This document shows positions 1-5,878 of a DNA stretch of 8,263 bases, in pieces. Both the position numbers and the translations under genes were made by a program. Below the pieces are notes generated by a model, which saw nothing but the letters and a program-made list of their open reading frames with translations, made no database searches and was not told the origin of the DNA. Positions within the stretch are counted from its first letter, which is position 1, and each line of letters opens with the position of its first letter. The stretch spans positions 1 to 8,263 of the forward strand of contig CAYWMP010000230.1 of assembly GCA_964459445.1 (NCBI GenBank). Reading direction: 5' to 3'. This DNA comes from CAYWMP01 sp964459445. GTDB taxonomy: Bacteria > Desulfobacterota > DSM-4660 > Desulfatiglandales > HGW-15.

Positions 1-194
1 TAGAGCAAACGACGACTCATTCCCGTTGATTTTTCGGGCGCTTCCGATGTGGATTCTGATTCATCTTTTCTTTGCAGTGTCTCTATTAGCGACCGAATGA
101 TGAGTTCCTTTAGTGAAATACCGTTCAGGGCTGCCTCCGACTTGGCCTGCCTGTGAAGGTCGTCCGGGAAACCTTTGATGTTGAGTATTGCCAT
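1..194 (-). CDS. Ribbon-helix-helix DNA-binding protein, antitoxin-like (partial at left edge)
   Basis: Reading down from the ATG at 194, 64 codons are open and the frame reaches the window edge at 'TA', so it may stop at the next base or continue. The protein begins MAILNIKGFPDDLHRQAKSE. A short beta strand (residues 2-7), a helix (about 10-23), the turn NGIS and a second helix (about 27-43) give the MetJ/Arc/CopG ribbon-helix-helix layout, followed by a polar, charged tail. Such small dimeric proteins usually act as antitoxins or autorepressors in which the strand pair reads the DNA major groove. A GGAG lies 10 bases before the ATG. The gene has its own strong promoter with tandem repeats over it, which fits autoregulation (inference). 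A partner toxin, if there is one, would lie beyond the left edge and cannot be seen. The fold assignment is fairly safe; the antitoxin role is only probable. Confidence 0.7.
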   Translation of the reverse strand, partial: MAILNIKGFPDDLHRQAKSEAALNGISLKELIIRSLIETLQRKDESESTSEAPEKSTGMSRRLL

Positions 195-211
195 TCCTAA
201 TTTTACTCCAT

Positions 212-244
212 TCCTATTTTTCCTATTTTAATATCTTTAATATG
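212..244. repeat. Two sets of 9-bp tandem repeats over the promoter (operator candidate)
   Basis: TCCTATTTT occurs twice in direct succession (212-220, 221-229), and TTTAATATC/TTTAATATG follow head to tail (227-235, 236-244). Together they cover the -10 box and much of the spacer of the minus-strand promoter. Ribbon-helix-helix dimers often bind cooperatively to short tandem or inverted sites over their own promoter, so this is a natural autoregulatory operator. The repeats are seen directly; binding is inference. The DNA is AT-rich, so chance similarity is somewhat more likely. Confidence 0.45.
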
Positions 245-256
245 AAAAGATGTCAA
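228..256 (-). promoter_or_regulatory. Sigma70-type promoter of the ribbon-helix-helix gene
   Basis: On the minus strand a perfect -35 box TTGACA (256-251) is followed after exactly 17 bases by TATTAA (233-228), a 4/6 match to TATAAT. This places the likely transcription start near 220, about 25 bases before the ATG at 194. The perfect -35, the ideal spacing and the position before a gene make this the best promoter in the window. Confidence 0.65.
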
Positions 257-473
257 GCCCATCCAAGGGGCTGGATTTGAGGTCAATTCTTTGCAGCACC
301 AGTAGTGGAATTTTTTCCGCTTCAATTCCATTTCTTCGATTACCACGCGGACCCTAATACTCACTTGTTCTATTGAAAAGAAAATCCCAACGTACCCCGC
401 TACTCAAATTGGAAACGATTCCGGATCAGTTGATAGAAATAACACACATTATACTAATCCTATCTCTAACCAC

Positions 474-502
474 TTGACAAAAGACGCAATTATGAGTAAT
501 TT
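474..502 (+). promoter_or_regulatory. Possible promoter of ihfA
   Basis: A perfect TTGACA (474-479) is followed after 17 bases by TAATTT (497-502), which matches only 3 of 6 positions of the -10 consensus. It lies about 70 bases before the chosen start of the IHF gene. The -35 box and spacing are good and the -10 box is weak. A separate TATACT at 450-455 has no -35 box at a workable distance. Confidence 0.35.
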
Positions 503-552
503 CGCATTCCTGTGAAAACCAATAGAAATGAGTGTCCATTCACCATCTCTTC

Positions 553-560
553 AGGAGGAG
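553..560 (+). promoter_or_regulatory. Ribosome binding site that fixes the ihfA start at 570
   Basis: AGGAGGAG (553-560) is an almost perfect anti-Shine-Dalgarno match and ends 9 bases before the ATG at 570. The in-frame ATG at 528 has no comparable site, and starting there would add 14 residues that IHF/HU proteins do not have. Confidence 0.8.
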
Positions 561-569
561 ATTGATTCT

Positions 570-857
570 ATGGCGGTTACCAGAGATCATATCACCAATT
601 CCATCCACAAAAACTCAGATATTTCCAAGGCCCGGTCTACGCAGTTGCTCGAATGCGTACTGAGAACCATTGAGAAGGCGCTTGAAAAGGGAGAAGATGT
701 CCTGATCAGCGGATTTGGCAAGTTCTGCGTAAAAGAAAAGACCGAGCGTAGAGGAAGAAATCCCCACACCGGAGAAGACATGATGCTTGATTCAAGACGC
801 GTCCTGGTTTTCCGGTGTTCCCCGGTCCTCAAGGACAAGATTAATGGAAAACAATAA
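570..857 (+). CDS. ihfA: Integration host factor alpha-type (HU/IHF family) DNA-binding protein
   Basis: The 95-residue protein has the usual IHF-alpha/HU length. Residues 1-45 form the helical dimerisation part. GEDVLISGFGKF (about 40-51) starts the beta saddle, and GRNPHTGED (about 61-69) is the family signature at the arm tip, whose proline intercalates into DNA to kink it. RRVLVFRCSPVLKDKI closes the domain. IHF bends DNA sharply as a heterodimer with IHF-beta in nucleoid structure, recombination and sigma54 transcription; no beta subunit gene is present here. HU homodimers share the fold, so the alpha assignment rests on similarity of residues 40-95 to IHF-alpha. The start at 570 rather than 528 follows from the ribosome binding site and family length. 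It appears to be a single-gene unit divergent from the ribbon-helix-helix gene. Family membership is very secure; alpha versus generic HU-like is less so. Confidence 0.88.
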   Translation: MAVTRDHITNSIHKNSDISKARSTQLLECVLRTIEKALEKGEDVLISGFGKFCVKEKTERRGRNPHTGEDMMLDSRRVLVFRCSPVLKDKINGKQ

Positions 858-1165
858 AGGGCCTGCTTAGCCATCATATATCGTCATTTCTACTTTACAA
901 ACCGATTTATCACATCATCAGAATTCACAATCGCAACCTATCTCTTTCCAATGGTTTTATTATATCAGTCCAAGGCGATCTTCTGGACCTACACCGAAAA
1001 ATTAATCTTGATTATCCTCCACGAGACCCCAAGAAATTTTTTCCTTTTGGAATCCATCATTTGTGGAACCCGTTTGCCATACTCCTCTATACCGTGGTTG
1101 GGGAGAGAAAGGACATGATGGAATTCTTGAGGGAATCCCACCTATTGCGACCTTCCAAACAGTAG
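845..1165 (+). pseudogene. Open frame without a start codon, probable gene remnant of unknown family
   Basis: The frame is open from just after a TAA at 842 to the TAG at 1163, over 100 codons, but no ATG or GTG occurs until 1094. The first half reads like random AT-rich DNA. From about 1010 on it looks protein-like: YPPRDPKKFFPFG, then HHLWNPFAILLYTVVG, then ERKDMMEFLRESHLL, ending RPSKQ. That is a hydrophobic/aromatic block followed by an amphipathic, charged C-terminus. The stop lies 31 bases before the MFS gene. The simplest reading is the 3' end of a gene whose 5' part has been deleted or scrambled. A very short protein from a TTG or GTG start, or chance, cannot be excluded. I do not recognise the family. 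The whole 858-1196 interval holds nothing else that I can identify, including no clear terminator behind ihfA. Confidence 0.35.
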
Positions 1166-1196
1166 GATAACGCTCAAGAGGCCACTGAAAAAACCC

Positions 1197-2333
1197 ATGC
1201 TTTATACACCATCATTCATCATCATGTCTCTGGCCAATTTTTTTATCGTCACCAGTTTCGGAGGCTTCTTTATCTTTCCGTTGTTTATCACGGGTCATGG
1301 CGGCTCCCATTCTGATATCGGGATTATTATGGGCGTTTTTGCCCTTTCCTCCGTTCTTTGCCGTCCGTGGATTTCGGAATTGGTAGACCATATCGGTCGA
1401 AGGAGAAGCTATACCATCGGCTGCACGATTATGAGCTTCCTTCCCCTTGCATACATTCTTTTCAAGGGCACCCTGACCGACTTTTATGTACCGCTCCTGT
1501 TTGTGAGGATCTTGCACGGGGTGGGCCTTGCCTTTTGCTTTACGGCATGTTTTACCTATATTGCCGATATCGTGCCGGAGGACAGGCTGAACGAAGGCAT
1601 CGGCATGTTTGGCTCAACCGGCCTGGTCGGACTCGCCATCGGCCCTGCCTTCGCGGAAATCATTATAAAGGGTTACGGATTTACCACTTTCTTTGTCTCA
1701 TCGGCTTCTCTTGCAGCAATTGGACTCTTTCTCCAATGGCGCCTCCCCGAATCCTATACAAACACCTCCCACGACTCCACCATGTCCTTCTTTTCGGTCC
1801 TTTTCCGCAGGAAAACAATTTTAGTGGCCACACTTGCCGCACTGTTCGGATTCGCACTATCCGCCTCCGGAGGTTTCGTCTCCCCCTTCGCGGAGCGAAA
1901 AAATATCTTTTTTATTTCCCTGTATTACCTTTCCTATTCCTTTGCCGCAATATTGACGAGACTCCTGGGCGGTCGTTTCGCAGACAGAATTGGTGAAGAC
2001 CGGATTATTCCCTATGCCCTTGTTTTGACGGGTATAGGCTTTATAATGCTGATCTTTCTTGGAGGGAATGCCATCCTTGTCATTTCGGGACTCTTGACCG
2101 GGTGCGGGCATGGGTTTCTCTTTCCATGCCTGAATGCCCTTGCTATTCGCGATGAGCCGATTAGCGTCCGTGGGAAAATCAATGGGGTCTTTACCGGTGG
2201 GATTGACGGTGGGGCCTTTGTGGGATCTATTGCCCTAGGTTATGTTGGTGAGTGGGCTGGCTTTGAAGCCCTCTTTTTTGCTGCTGCTTTGGCCCTTTTC
2301 CTTGGGCTAGGGGTGCTTAGATTCAGGATTTGA
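1197..2333 (+). CDS. Major facilitator superfamily (MFS) transporter, DHA1/arabinose-efflux-like
   Basis: The 378-residue protein has about twelve hydrophobic segments, near residues 5-30, 40-58, 72-90, 96-122, 135-156, 162-180, 207-230, 237-258, 271-289, 291-312, 330-350 and 354-376, with a hydrophilic central loop at 182-205. The loop 2-3 signature ELVDHIGRRRSYTIG (61-75) and its echo GGRFADRIGEDR (258-269) are the duplicated MFS motif A. GLAIGPAF (145-152) resembles the glycine/proline motif C of TM5 in antiporter-type drug efflux proteins. It should sit in the inner membrane as a secondary transporter, probably an exporter; the substrate cannot be read from sequence. The start is uncertain: the ATG at 1197 has only AAGAGG 15 bases upstream. 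The in-frame ATG at 1224 would remove the family-typical lead-in to TM1, so 1197 is preferred. It appears monocistronic, with no partner gene on its strand. Confidence 0.88.
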   Translation: MLYTPSFIIMSLANFFIVTSFGGFFIFPLFITGHGGSHSDIGIIMGVFALSSVLCRPWISELVDHIGRRRSYTIGCTIMSFLPLAYILFKGTLTDFYVPLLFVRILHGVGLAFCFTACFTYIADIVPEDRLNEGIGMFGSTGLVGLAIGPAFAEIIIKGYGFTTFFVSSASLAAIGLFLQWRLPESYTNTSHDSTMSFFSVLFRRKTILVATLAALFGFALSASGGFVSPFAERKNIFFISLYYLSYSFAAILTRLLGGRFADRIGEDRIIPYALVLTGIGFIMLIFLGGNAILVISGLLTGCGHGFLFPCLNALAIRDEPISVRGKINGVFTGGIDGGAFVGSIALGYVGEWAGFEALFFAAALALFLGLGVLRFRI

Positions 2334-2365
2334 CCTAAGCACTTTGATTGGCATCTTCAGATTAG

Positions 2366-2577
2366 ACGAACAGGTGATGATGCCTTTTCTAGAGTAACTG
2401 GTGGGAGGGCGCCGTCTTTTCGGGATTTATCAGTGGGGGAAACCGCGGCTCTCGCGTACTGAAGGGGAGCGGGAGAACGTCGGAGTCCCGCCACAATGCG
2501 GCGGGACGCAGGTAAGTTGCAGAAAAGACCAGCCCGGGAGCCTCGGAACGCAAGAAAAGGCATCATCGCCTGCTCGT
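2366..2577. mobile_element. MITE-like foldback element with 25-bp terminal inverted repeats
   Basis: CAGGTGATGATGCCTTTTCT (2371-2390) is repeated in inverse orientation as AGAAAAGGCATCATCGCCTG (2553-2572) with one mismatch in 20. Extending outwards, 2366-2390 and 2553-2577 match at 23 of 25 positions. A second inverted pair, GTCTTTTC (2414-2421) and GAAAAGAC (2522-2529), lies exactly 48 bases inside each end. The core is clearly richer in G and C than the flanking genes and holds a further hairpin at 2485-2507. The element fills the gap between two convergent genes, ending 23 bases before the radical SAM stop. It has no credible gene, so if mobile it would depend on a transposase elsewhere. 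No target-site duplication is visible at these edges, so the true ends could differ. It could instead be a REP/BIME-like intergenic repeat; copy number in the genome would decide. Confidence 0.6.
2485..2507. repeat. GC-rich hairpin inside the foldback element
   Basis: GTCCCGCC (2485-2492) and GGCGGGAC (2500-2507) form a perfect 8-bp stem with a 7-base loop. No run of T follows on either strand, so it is not a canonical Rho-independent terminator, although its place between convergent genes could let it act as an RNA 3' barrier. It is off-centre within the surrounding inverted repeat. Confidence 0.6.
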
Positions 2578-2600
2578 GCATCCGCCGATTTTGCAAACTG

Positions 2601-4307
2601 TTAGGATTCAGATATTTTGCGAATCGATTCATTCCCTGAAGTACCCAAAGCCCTGTAGCACATGGCCATTTGGTGTTTGGCCTGTTTTGAATCCGGGAAT
2701 TTCGAAAAATAGGATAAAGCGGCTTCAAACTCCCCGGTTTGCATAAGACTGATCCCAAGACAAACTGACAGATCTTCATTTGTTGGGAAAAACCCAATCC
2801 CCTCCGAAAGCACTTCCATGGACGCTTTATATCGGCCCGCCTTTTGATAGAAAATGCCCAGTCCGAGATAAGCCCTCTGATTGGGATGAAAGGACAACGA
2901 CTTACCATAGAGTCTTTCGGCAATATCGTCATGGTCTTGGATCTTTGAATAGCTCCCATGACTGAATGTCATCGCAAGTCTTGAATAAAAATCGGCATGC
3001 GTCTCATAAAGATCTTCCCTGTCTATCAACTCCAGAGAATCGACGTAGCCAGCGAGATTTTCATAGAAAGATTCTCTGAGTCTTTTGCCAAAGGCCGATA
3101 TGAGCTCCTCGGATAATGCGGAATCGGTTTCAAAATACATGATCCCTTCGATTCGGTTCAGCCATACGTCGTCCCTGAGGTTGGTCCTCTTTTTGATGGT
3201 CTCATAAAGCCCTGTGCCGGGAAATAGATCCAGGATATAGAAAATGGCCTCCAGGGGTTTGATTTCATGCATTAGGTCGATTGTCTCTTGGATGGTGTCC
3301 CATGTCTCGCCCTGGGAGCCGTATATAAAATAGGCCCGCGATAGGATTCCATATTTTGTGGTGTGGGAAAAGGCTCGTTTGATCTCCGCTGTCTTCAGGT
3401 TTTTTCCAAGCGCTACCCTTATTTTCTCCGATCCGCTCTCAATGCCGTAACTGATTTGGATACAACCTGCCCTTCTCATCCAGTACAAAATGTCATCATC
3501 CACAGCATCCACCCTTGAGATGGCATACCAGCTGATCGCGAGCCCCTTTTCAATAATCTTTTTACAGATATCGATTACACGCTGTTTTTTGATCGTGAAG
3601 GTGTCATCAGAAAAATAGAAAAATGAAATGCCCTTTTGATAGAGTATTTCTAATTCTTCAACAAAATGATCAGGAGATCGAAATCTTACCTTCTGCCCCC
3701 AAAACTGAGGAGACCCGCAAAAGGCGCATTTCCAGGCGCATCCTCGAGATGAGACCACGTGCTGATATTCAAAGTGTCTCGCGGGAATCGGCAATTGATC
3801 CAGGCTCTGGATGATGTCGGCCTCTTTGGTTTTTACAATCCTTCCGTTTTTCCGAAAGGCAATGCCCTTGATTGCCCCAAAATCCCGATTGCCCCCTTCA
3901 ATGGACTTGGCCAAATCGAGAAACGTATATTCCCCTTCTCCTAACACAACCGCATCGATTTCGGGGAAATGCGTCAAAAAATGCTTCCATAGGAAAGAGG
4001 CCCCGATGCCGCCGAAGACAATGCGTACACCGGGGTTCAACTGCCTGGCGATCCGTGAAATCTCTATCCCGCCCCAGCGGTTGGCGTGGAGGATTGAAAA
4101 CCCGATAATGTCGGGGCGATGTGCCTTGAGACTATCCTTTATCCTATCCGGGGTTCTGTTGATATTGTGCCAGTTCCATATCTCCACATCAAAACCCGCC
4201 TCCTTCAGAAGGGCGCCTACAGAATAGAGTCCGGTCGGCACAGCTCTGATGTCTTCTACATGTATGCGATCTTGGATGAAGTAGGGGTATATGAGAATTA
4301 TTTTCAC
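2601..4307 (-). CDS. B12-binding-type radical SAM protein with C-terminal TPR repeats
   Basis: The 568-residue protein has three parts. Residues 1-140 form a cobalamin-binding-like Rossmann domain: MKIILIYPYF start, GGIGAS at 99-104 and LGEGEYTF at 122-129. The DxHxxG cobalt-ligating motif is absent, as in many BchE-like members. Residues 180-400 are the radical SAM barrel, with the [4Fe-4S] ligands in CAWKCAFC (C190, C194, C197) and later motifs YFSDDTF (231-237) and SYGIESGS (286-293). Residues about 440-555 form TPR-like helical pairs, a protein-interaction module. Members cleave S-adenosylmethionine to a 5'-deoxyadenosyl radical or methylate unactivated carbons through cobalamin; the substrate here is unknown. 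The start is GTG at 4307, supported by the KIILIYPY lead-in. It lies 9 bases after the racemase stop, so the two are surely cotranscribed and probably translationally coupled. No strong ribosome binding site of its own is seen. Confidence 0.9.
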   Translation of the reverse strand: MKIILIYPYFIQDRIHVEDIRAVPTGLYSVGALLKEAGFDVEIWNWHNINRTPDRIKDSLKAHRPDIIGFSILHANRWGGIEISRIARQLNPGVRIVFGGIGASFLWKHFLTHFPEIDAVVLGEGEYTFLDLAKSIEGGNRDFGAIKGIAFRKNGRIVKTKEADIIQSLDQLPIPARHFEYQHVVSSRGCAWKCAFCGSPQFWGQKVRFRSPDHFVEELEILYQKGISFFYFSDDTFTIKKQRVIDICKKIIEKGLAISWYAISRVDAVDDDILYWMRRAGCIQISYGIESGSEKIRVALGKNLKTAEIKRAFSHTTKYGILSRAYFIYGSQGETWDTIQETIDLMHEIKPLEAIFYILDLFPGTGLYETIKKRTNLRDDVWLNRIEGIMYFETDSALSEELISAFGKRLRESFYENLAGYVDSLELIDREDLYETHADFYSRLAMTFSHGSYSKIQDHDDIAERLYGKSLSFHPNQRAYLGLGIFYQKAGRYKASMEVLSEGIGFFPTNEDLSVCLGISLMQTGEFEAALSYFSKFPDSKQAKHQMAMCYRALGTSGNESIRKISES

Positions 4308-4316
4308 GGCTTACTG

Positions 4317-5459
4317 TTATTCTACAGCAGTTTCATTGATCATCGCCTCGATCTTTTGATCTTCATATCCGAGTCCCCTTAGGATTTCTCGGGACTCCGA
4401 ACCCCTGGGCGTTCCGGGGTCGCCGATGCTTCCCGGCGTTCTTGAAAGCCTTGGCGCCGGCGCCGGCTGATTGACGCCATCCAGCTCTGCAATGAGCCCC
4501 CTTTCCCTGTTGTGGATATGATCATCCACCTCATTCAATTCAAGAACCGGTGCAACGCAGGCATCCTTTCCTTCAAAGATCGCTGTCCATTCATCCCGTG
4601 ATTTTGTCTTGAAGACTTCGATAAAACGCGCCGTGATTTCAGGCCATCGTCCTATGTCAAACTGGTGGGGCAAGGATACCGGATCCAGATCGAGTCCCTT
4701 GATCAGTTCATCGTAGAACCTCGCCTCTATGGCCCCAACGGACATAAACCTGCCATCGGCCGTTTCGTAGGTTTGATAGAAGGGGGCCCCACTGTCCAAC
4801 ATATTTGATCCGATATCAAGGGTCATGAGTCGGTTCCCCAAAAGCCCCCAAAACAAAACCGATAGATTTGCTGCGCCATCGACCATGGCCGCATCCACCA
4901 CCTGCCCTTTTCCGGACCTGTCCCTTTCGATCAATGCGAGGAGAATGCCCATGGCACAGAGCATTCCTCCTCCTGCGAAATCGCCCAGGATATTACATGG
5001 CGGAAGGGGCTTTTCGCCCTTTCTCCTGAAAAGGGAAAGGGCACCTGAAAGGGCGATATAATTAATATCGTGTCCGGCCATATTGGCATAAGGCCCCTTT
5101 TGCCCCCAGCCCGTCAGGCGAGCATAAATCAACTTCGGATTTAAGGCCAAGGCCTCCTCAGGTCCTAATCCCATTCTCTCCATAACGCCCGGACGATAGG
5201 GTTCTAGAAGTACATCAAAGCCCTTTATCATCTCTCTCACGATGGCCACGCCCTTTTCACTCTTTAGGTTAATCCTTATAGAACGCTTACCCCGATCAAA
5301 GGGATTCTTTGCCATAATGTTGGGAATCTCGGGCGCGCCTTTCGTGGGACGATCTACAATCACCACATCGGCTCCGAAATCCGATAGGATCATTCCGCAA
5401 TAGGGGGCCGGCGCTAACCCGGCCATCTCAATGACTTTTACGCTGTCCAATGGTCTCAT
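4317..5459 (-). CDS. Alpha-methylacyl-CoA racemase (CaiB/BaiF family III CoA-transferase fold)
   Basis: The 380-residue protein follows vertebrate AMACR and mycobacterial MCR along most of its length. Blocks include GLAPAPYCGMILSDFGADVV (14-33), RGKRSI (56-61), LLEPYRPGVME (84-94), AGHDINYIALSG (128-139), GDFAGGG (159-165) and NMLDSGAPFYQTYETADGRF (219-238). His130, Asp160 and Glu245 correspond to the catalytic His126, Asp156 and Glu241 of M. tuberculosis MCR, all intact. The enzyme interconverts (R)- and (S)-2-methylacyl-CoA by proton abstraction at the alpha carbon, letting branched acyl-CoAs enter beta-oxidation. True CoA-transferases of this family use an aspartate and usually lack this His/Glu arrangement, so racemase is the better call. 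The ATG at 5459 is preceded by AAAGG 6 bases upstream. It is first gene of an operon with the radical SAM gene. It is cytoplasmic; the physiological substrate (methyl-branched fatty acids or alkane-derived acyl-CoAs) is inference. Confidence 0.92.
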   Translation of the reverse strand: MRPLDSVKVIEMAGLAPAPYCGMILSDFGADVVIVDRPTKGAPEIPNIMAKNPFDRGKRSIRINLKSEKGVAIVREMIKGFDVLLEPYRPGVMERMGLGPEEALALNPKLIYARLTGWGQKGPYANMAGHDINYIALSGALSLFRRKGEKPLPPCNILGDFAGGGMLCAMGILLALIERDRSGKGQVVDAAMVDGAANLSVLFWGLLGNRLMTLDIGSNMLDSGAPFYQTYETADGRFMSVGAIEARFYDELIKGLDLDPVSLPHQFDIGRWPEITARFIEVFKTKSRDEWTAIFEGKDACVAPVLELNEVDDHIHNRERGLIAELDGVNQPAPAPRLSRTPGSIGDPGTPRGSESREILRGLGYEDQKIEAMINETAVE

Positions 5460-5478
5460 GTCGCACCTTTCTATCTGG

Positions 5479-5517
5479 ATGTTTATTAATAATGGCGATA
5501 CTCACAAATGTTTATTA
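5479..5517. repeat. 10-bp direct repeat upstream of the racemase gene
   Basis: ATGTTTATTA occurs at 5479-5488 and again at 5508-5517, 29 bp apart from start to start, directly upstream of the racemase ribosome binding site. Spacing near three helical turns would put both copies on about the same face of the DNA, which could suit a regulator binding site (inference). The region is AT-rich, so chance is a real alternative. Confidence 0.3.
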
Positions 5518-5714
5518 GAAAACCATTAATAGTGCAAGGTTCCGCAATTCGTTCGGGTCAGGTTGTTTGTTTATTGCTTTTGGTGACGACCTAATTAAGA
5601 ATGGCTAGGCTCAAAATCTTCATGCACTTAGAGGCCTTGATTTCTTAGTAATGAATGGTTTATGATCAGCGCCAGTCCAACCTTTTGTTTCTGAGTTAAT
5701 TGGGACAACCGAGG

Positions 5715-5791
5715 CAATCAGCGATTGTGGCGTAATTGAATTACGCTGTTTTGAGTCCTCAGTTCTCAAAAATTCGGCTTTCGACTCGAAA
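5715..5791. repeat. Cluster of four consecutive palindromes
   Basis: Four inverted repeats stand almost end to end. CAATC/GATTG with a 3-base loop is at 5715-5727. GCGTAATT-G-AATTACGC, perfect over 17 bp, is at 5730-5746. TTTTGAG/CTCAAAA with a 9-base loop is at 5749-5771. TTTCGA-C-TCGAAA, perfect over 13 bp, is at 5779-5791. The two with single-base spacers look like protein-binding operators; the other two could form RNA hairpins. The cluster begins 164 bases upstream of the kinase start. It may be a composite operator, a structured RNA leader or a dispersed palindromic repeat. The symmetry is seen directly; the function is unknown. Confidence 0.65.
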
Positions 5792-5878
5792 CCCTCGTAA
5801 GCAATCTTCAACATTCTGATTCAGTGCTTGTCTCAATAAGAGCATTTAAAATGTGCGGCTTTCAGAGAGGGGCAATCT

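Larger units (their letters stand above)
195..569. other. Divergent intergenic region between the ribbon-helix-helix gene and ihfA
   Basis: About 375 bp of AT-rich DNA separate two divergently transcribed genes, and no convincing open frame is present. The left third holds the promoter and tandem repeats of the minus-strand gene. Weak dyads follow: AGCCC/GGGCT (256-260, 268-272) and TGGAATT/AATTCCA (306-312, 324-330). The right end holds a possible promoter of the IHF gene. The stretch from about 330 to 470 shows nothing I can interpret. Confidence 0.6.
5460..5878. other. Divergent 419-bp intergenic region between the racemase operon and the kinase
   Basis: This stretch holds the leader of the racemase operon, a 10-bp direct repeat and, nearer the kinase, a cluster of four dyad symmetries (5715-5791). 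A 64-codon minus-strand frame (5620-5814, beginning MLKIAYEGFESKAE) is open, but it has no ribosome binding site and runs through all four palindromes, so I do not call it a gene. It could be a decayed gene or a repeat that happens to be open. TAAAAT at 5847-5852 could be a -10 box for the kinase but lacks a good -35. Between about 5530 and 5700 I see nothing specific. Confidence 0.5.

Noticed and set aside
430..455. TTGATA and TATACT as a promoter for ihfA
   Set aside because: The spacing is only 14 bases, too short for sigma70; the TTGACA at 474 fits better.
528..569. Upstream in-frame ATG adding 14 residues to the IHF-alpha protein
   Set aside because: No ribosome binding site precedes it, family members do not have this extension, and a near-perfect Shine-Dalgarno sequence serves the ATG at 570.
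1358..1996. 212-codon plus-strand open frame inside the MFS gene
   Set aside because: It lies wholly within the transporter in another frame, and its translation is rich in Arg, Pro, His and Cys, typical of an out-of-frame reading.
2357..2959. 200-codon minus-strand open frame
   Set aside because: It overlaps the 3' end of the radical SAM gene in another frame and then runs through the foldback element. It matches no family I recognise and looks like a by-product of the GC-rich repeat.
3811..4227. 138-codon plus-strand open frame antisense to the radical SAM gene
   Set aside because: It is fully antisense to a well-supported conserved protein and has no features of its own.
5620..5814. 64-codon minus-strand open frame upstream of the kinase
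   Set aside because: It has no ribosome binding site and no recognisable domain, and it passes through four palindromes. A decayed gene is possible but cannot be supported.
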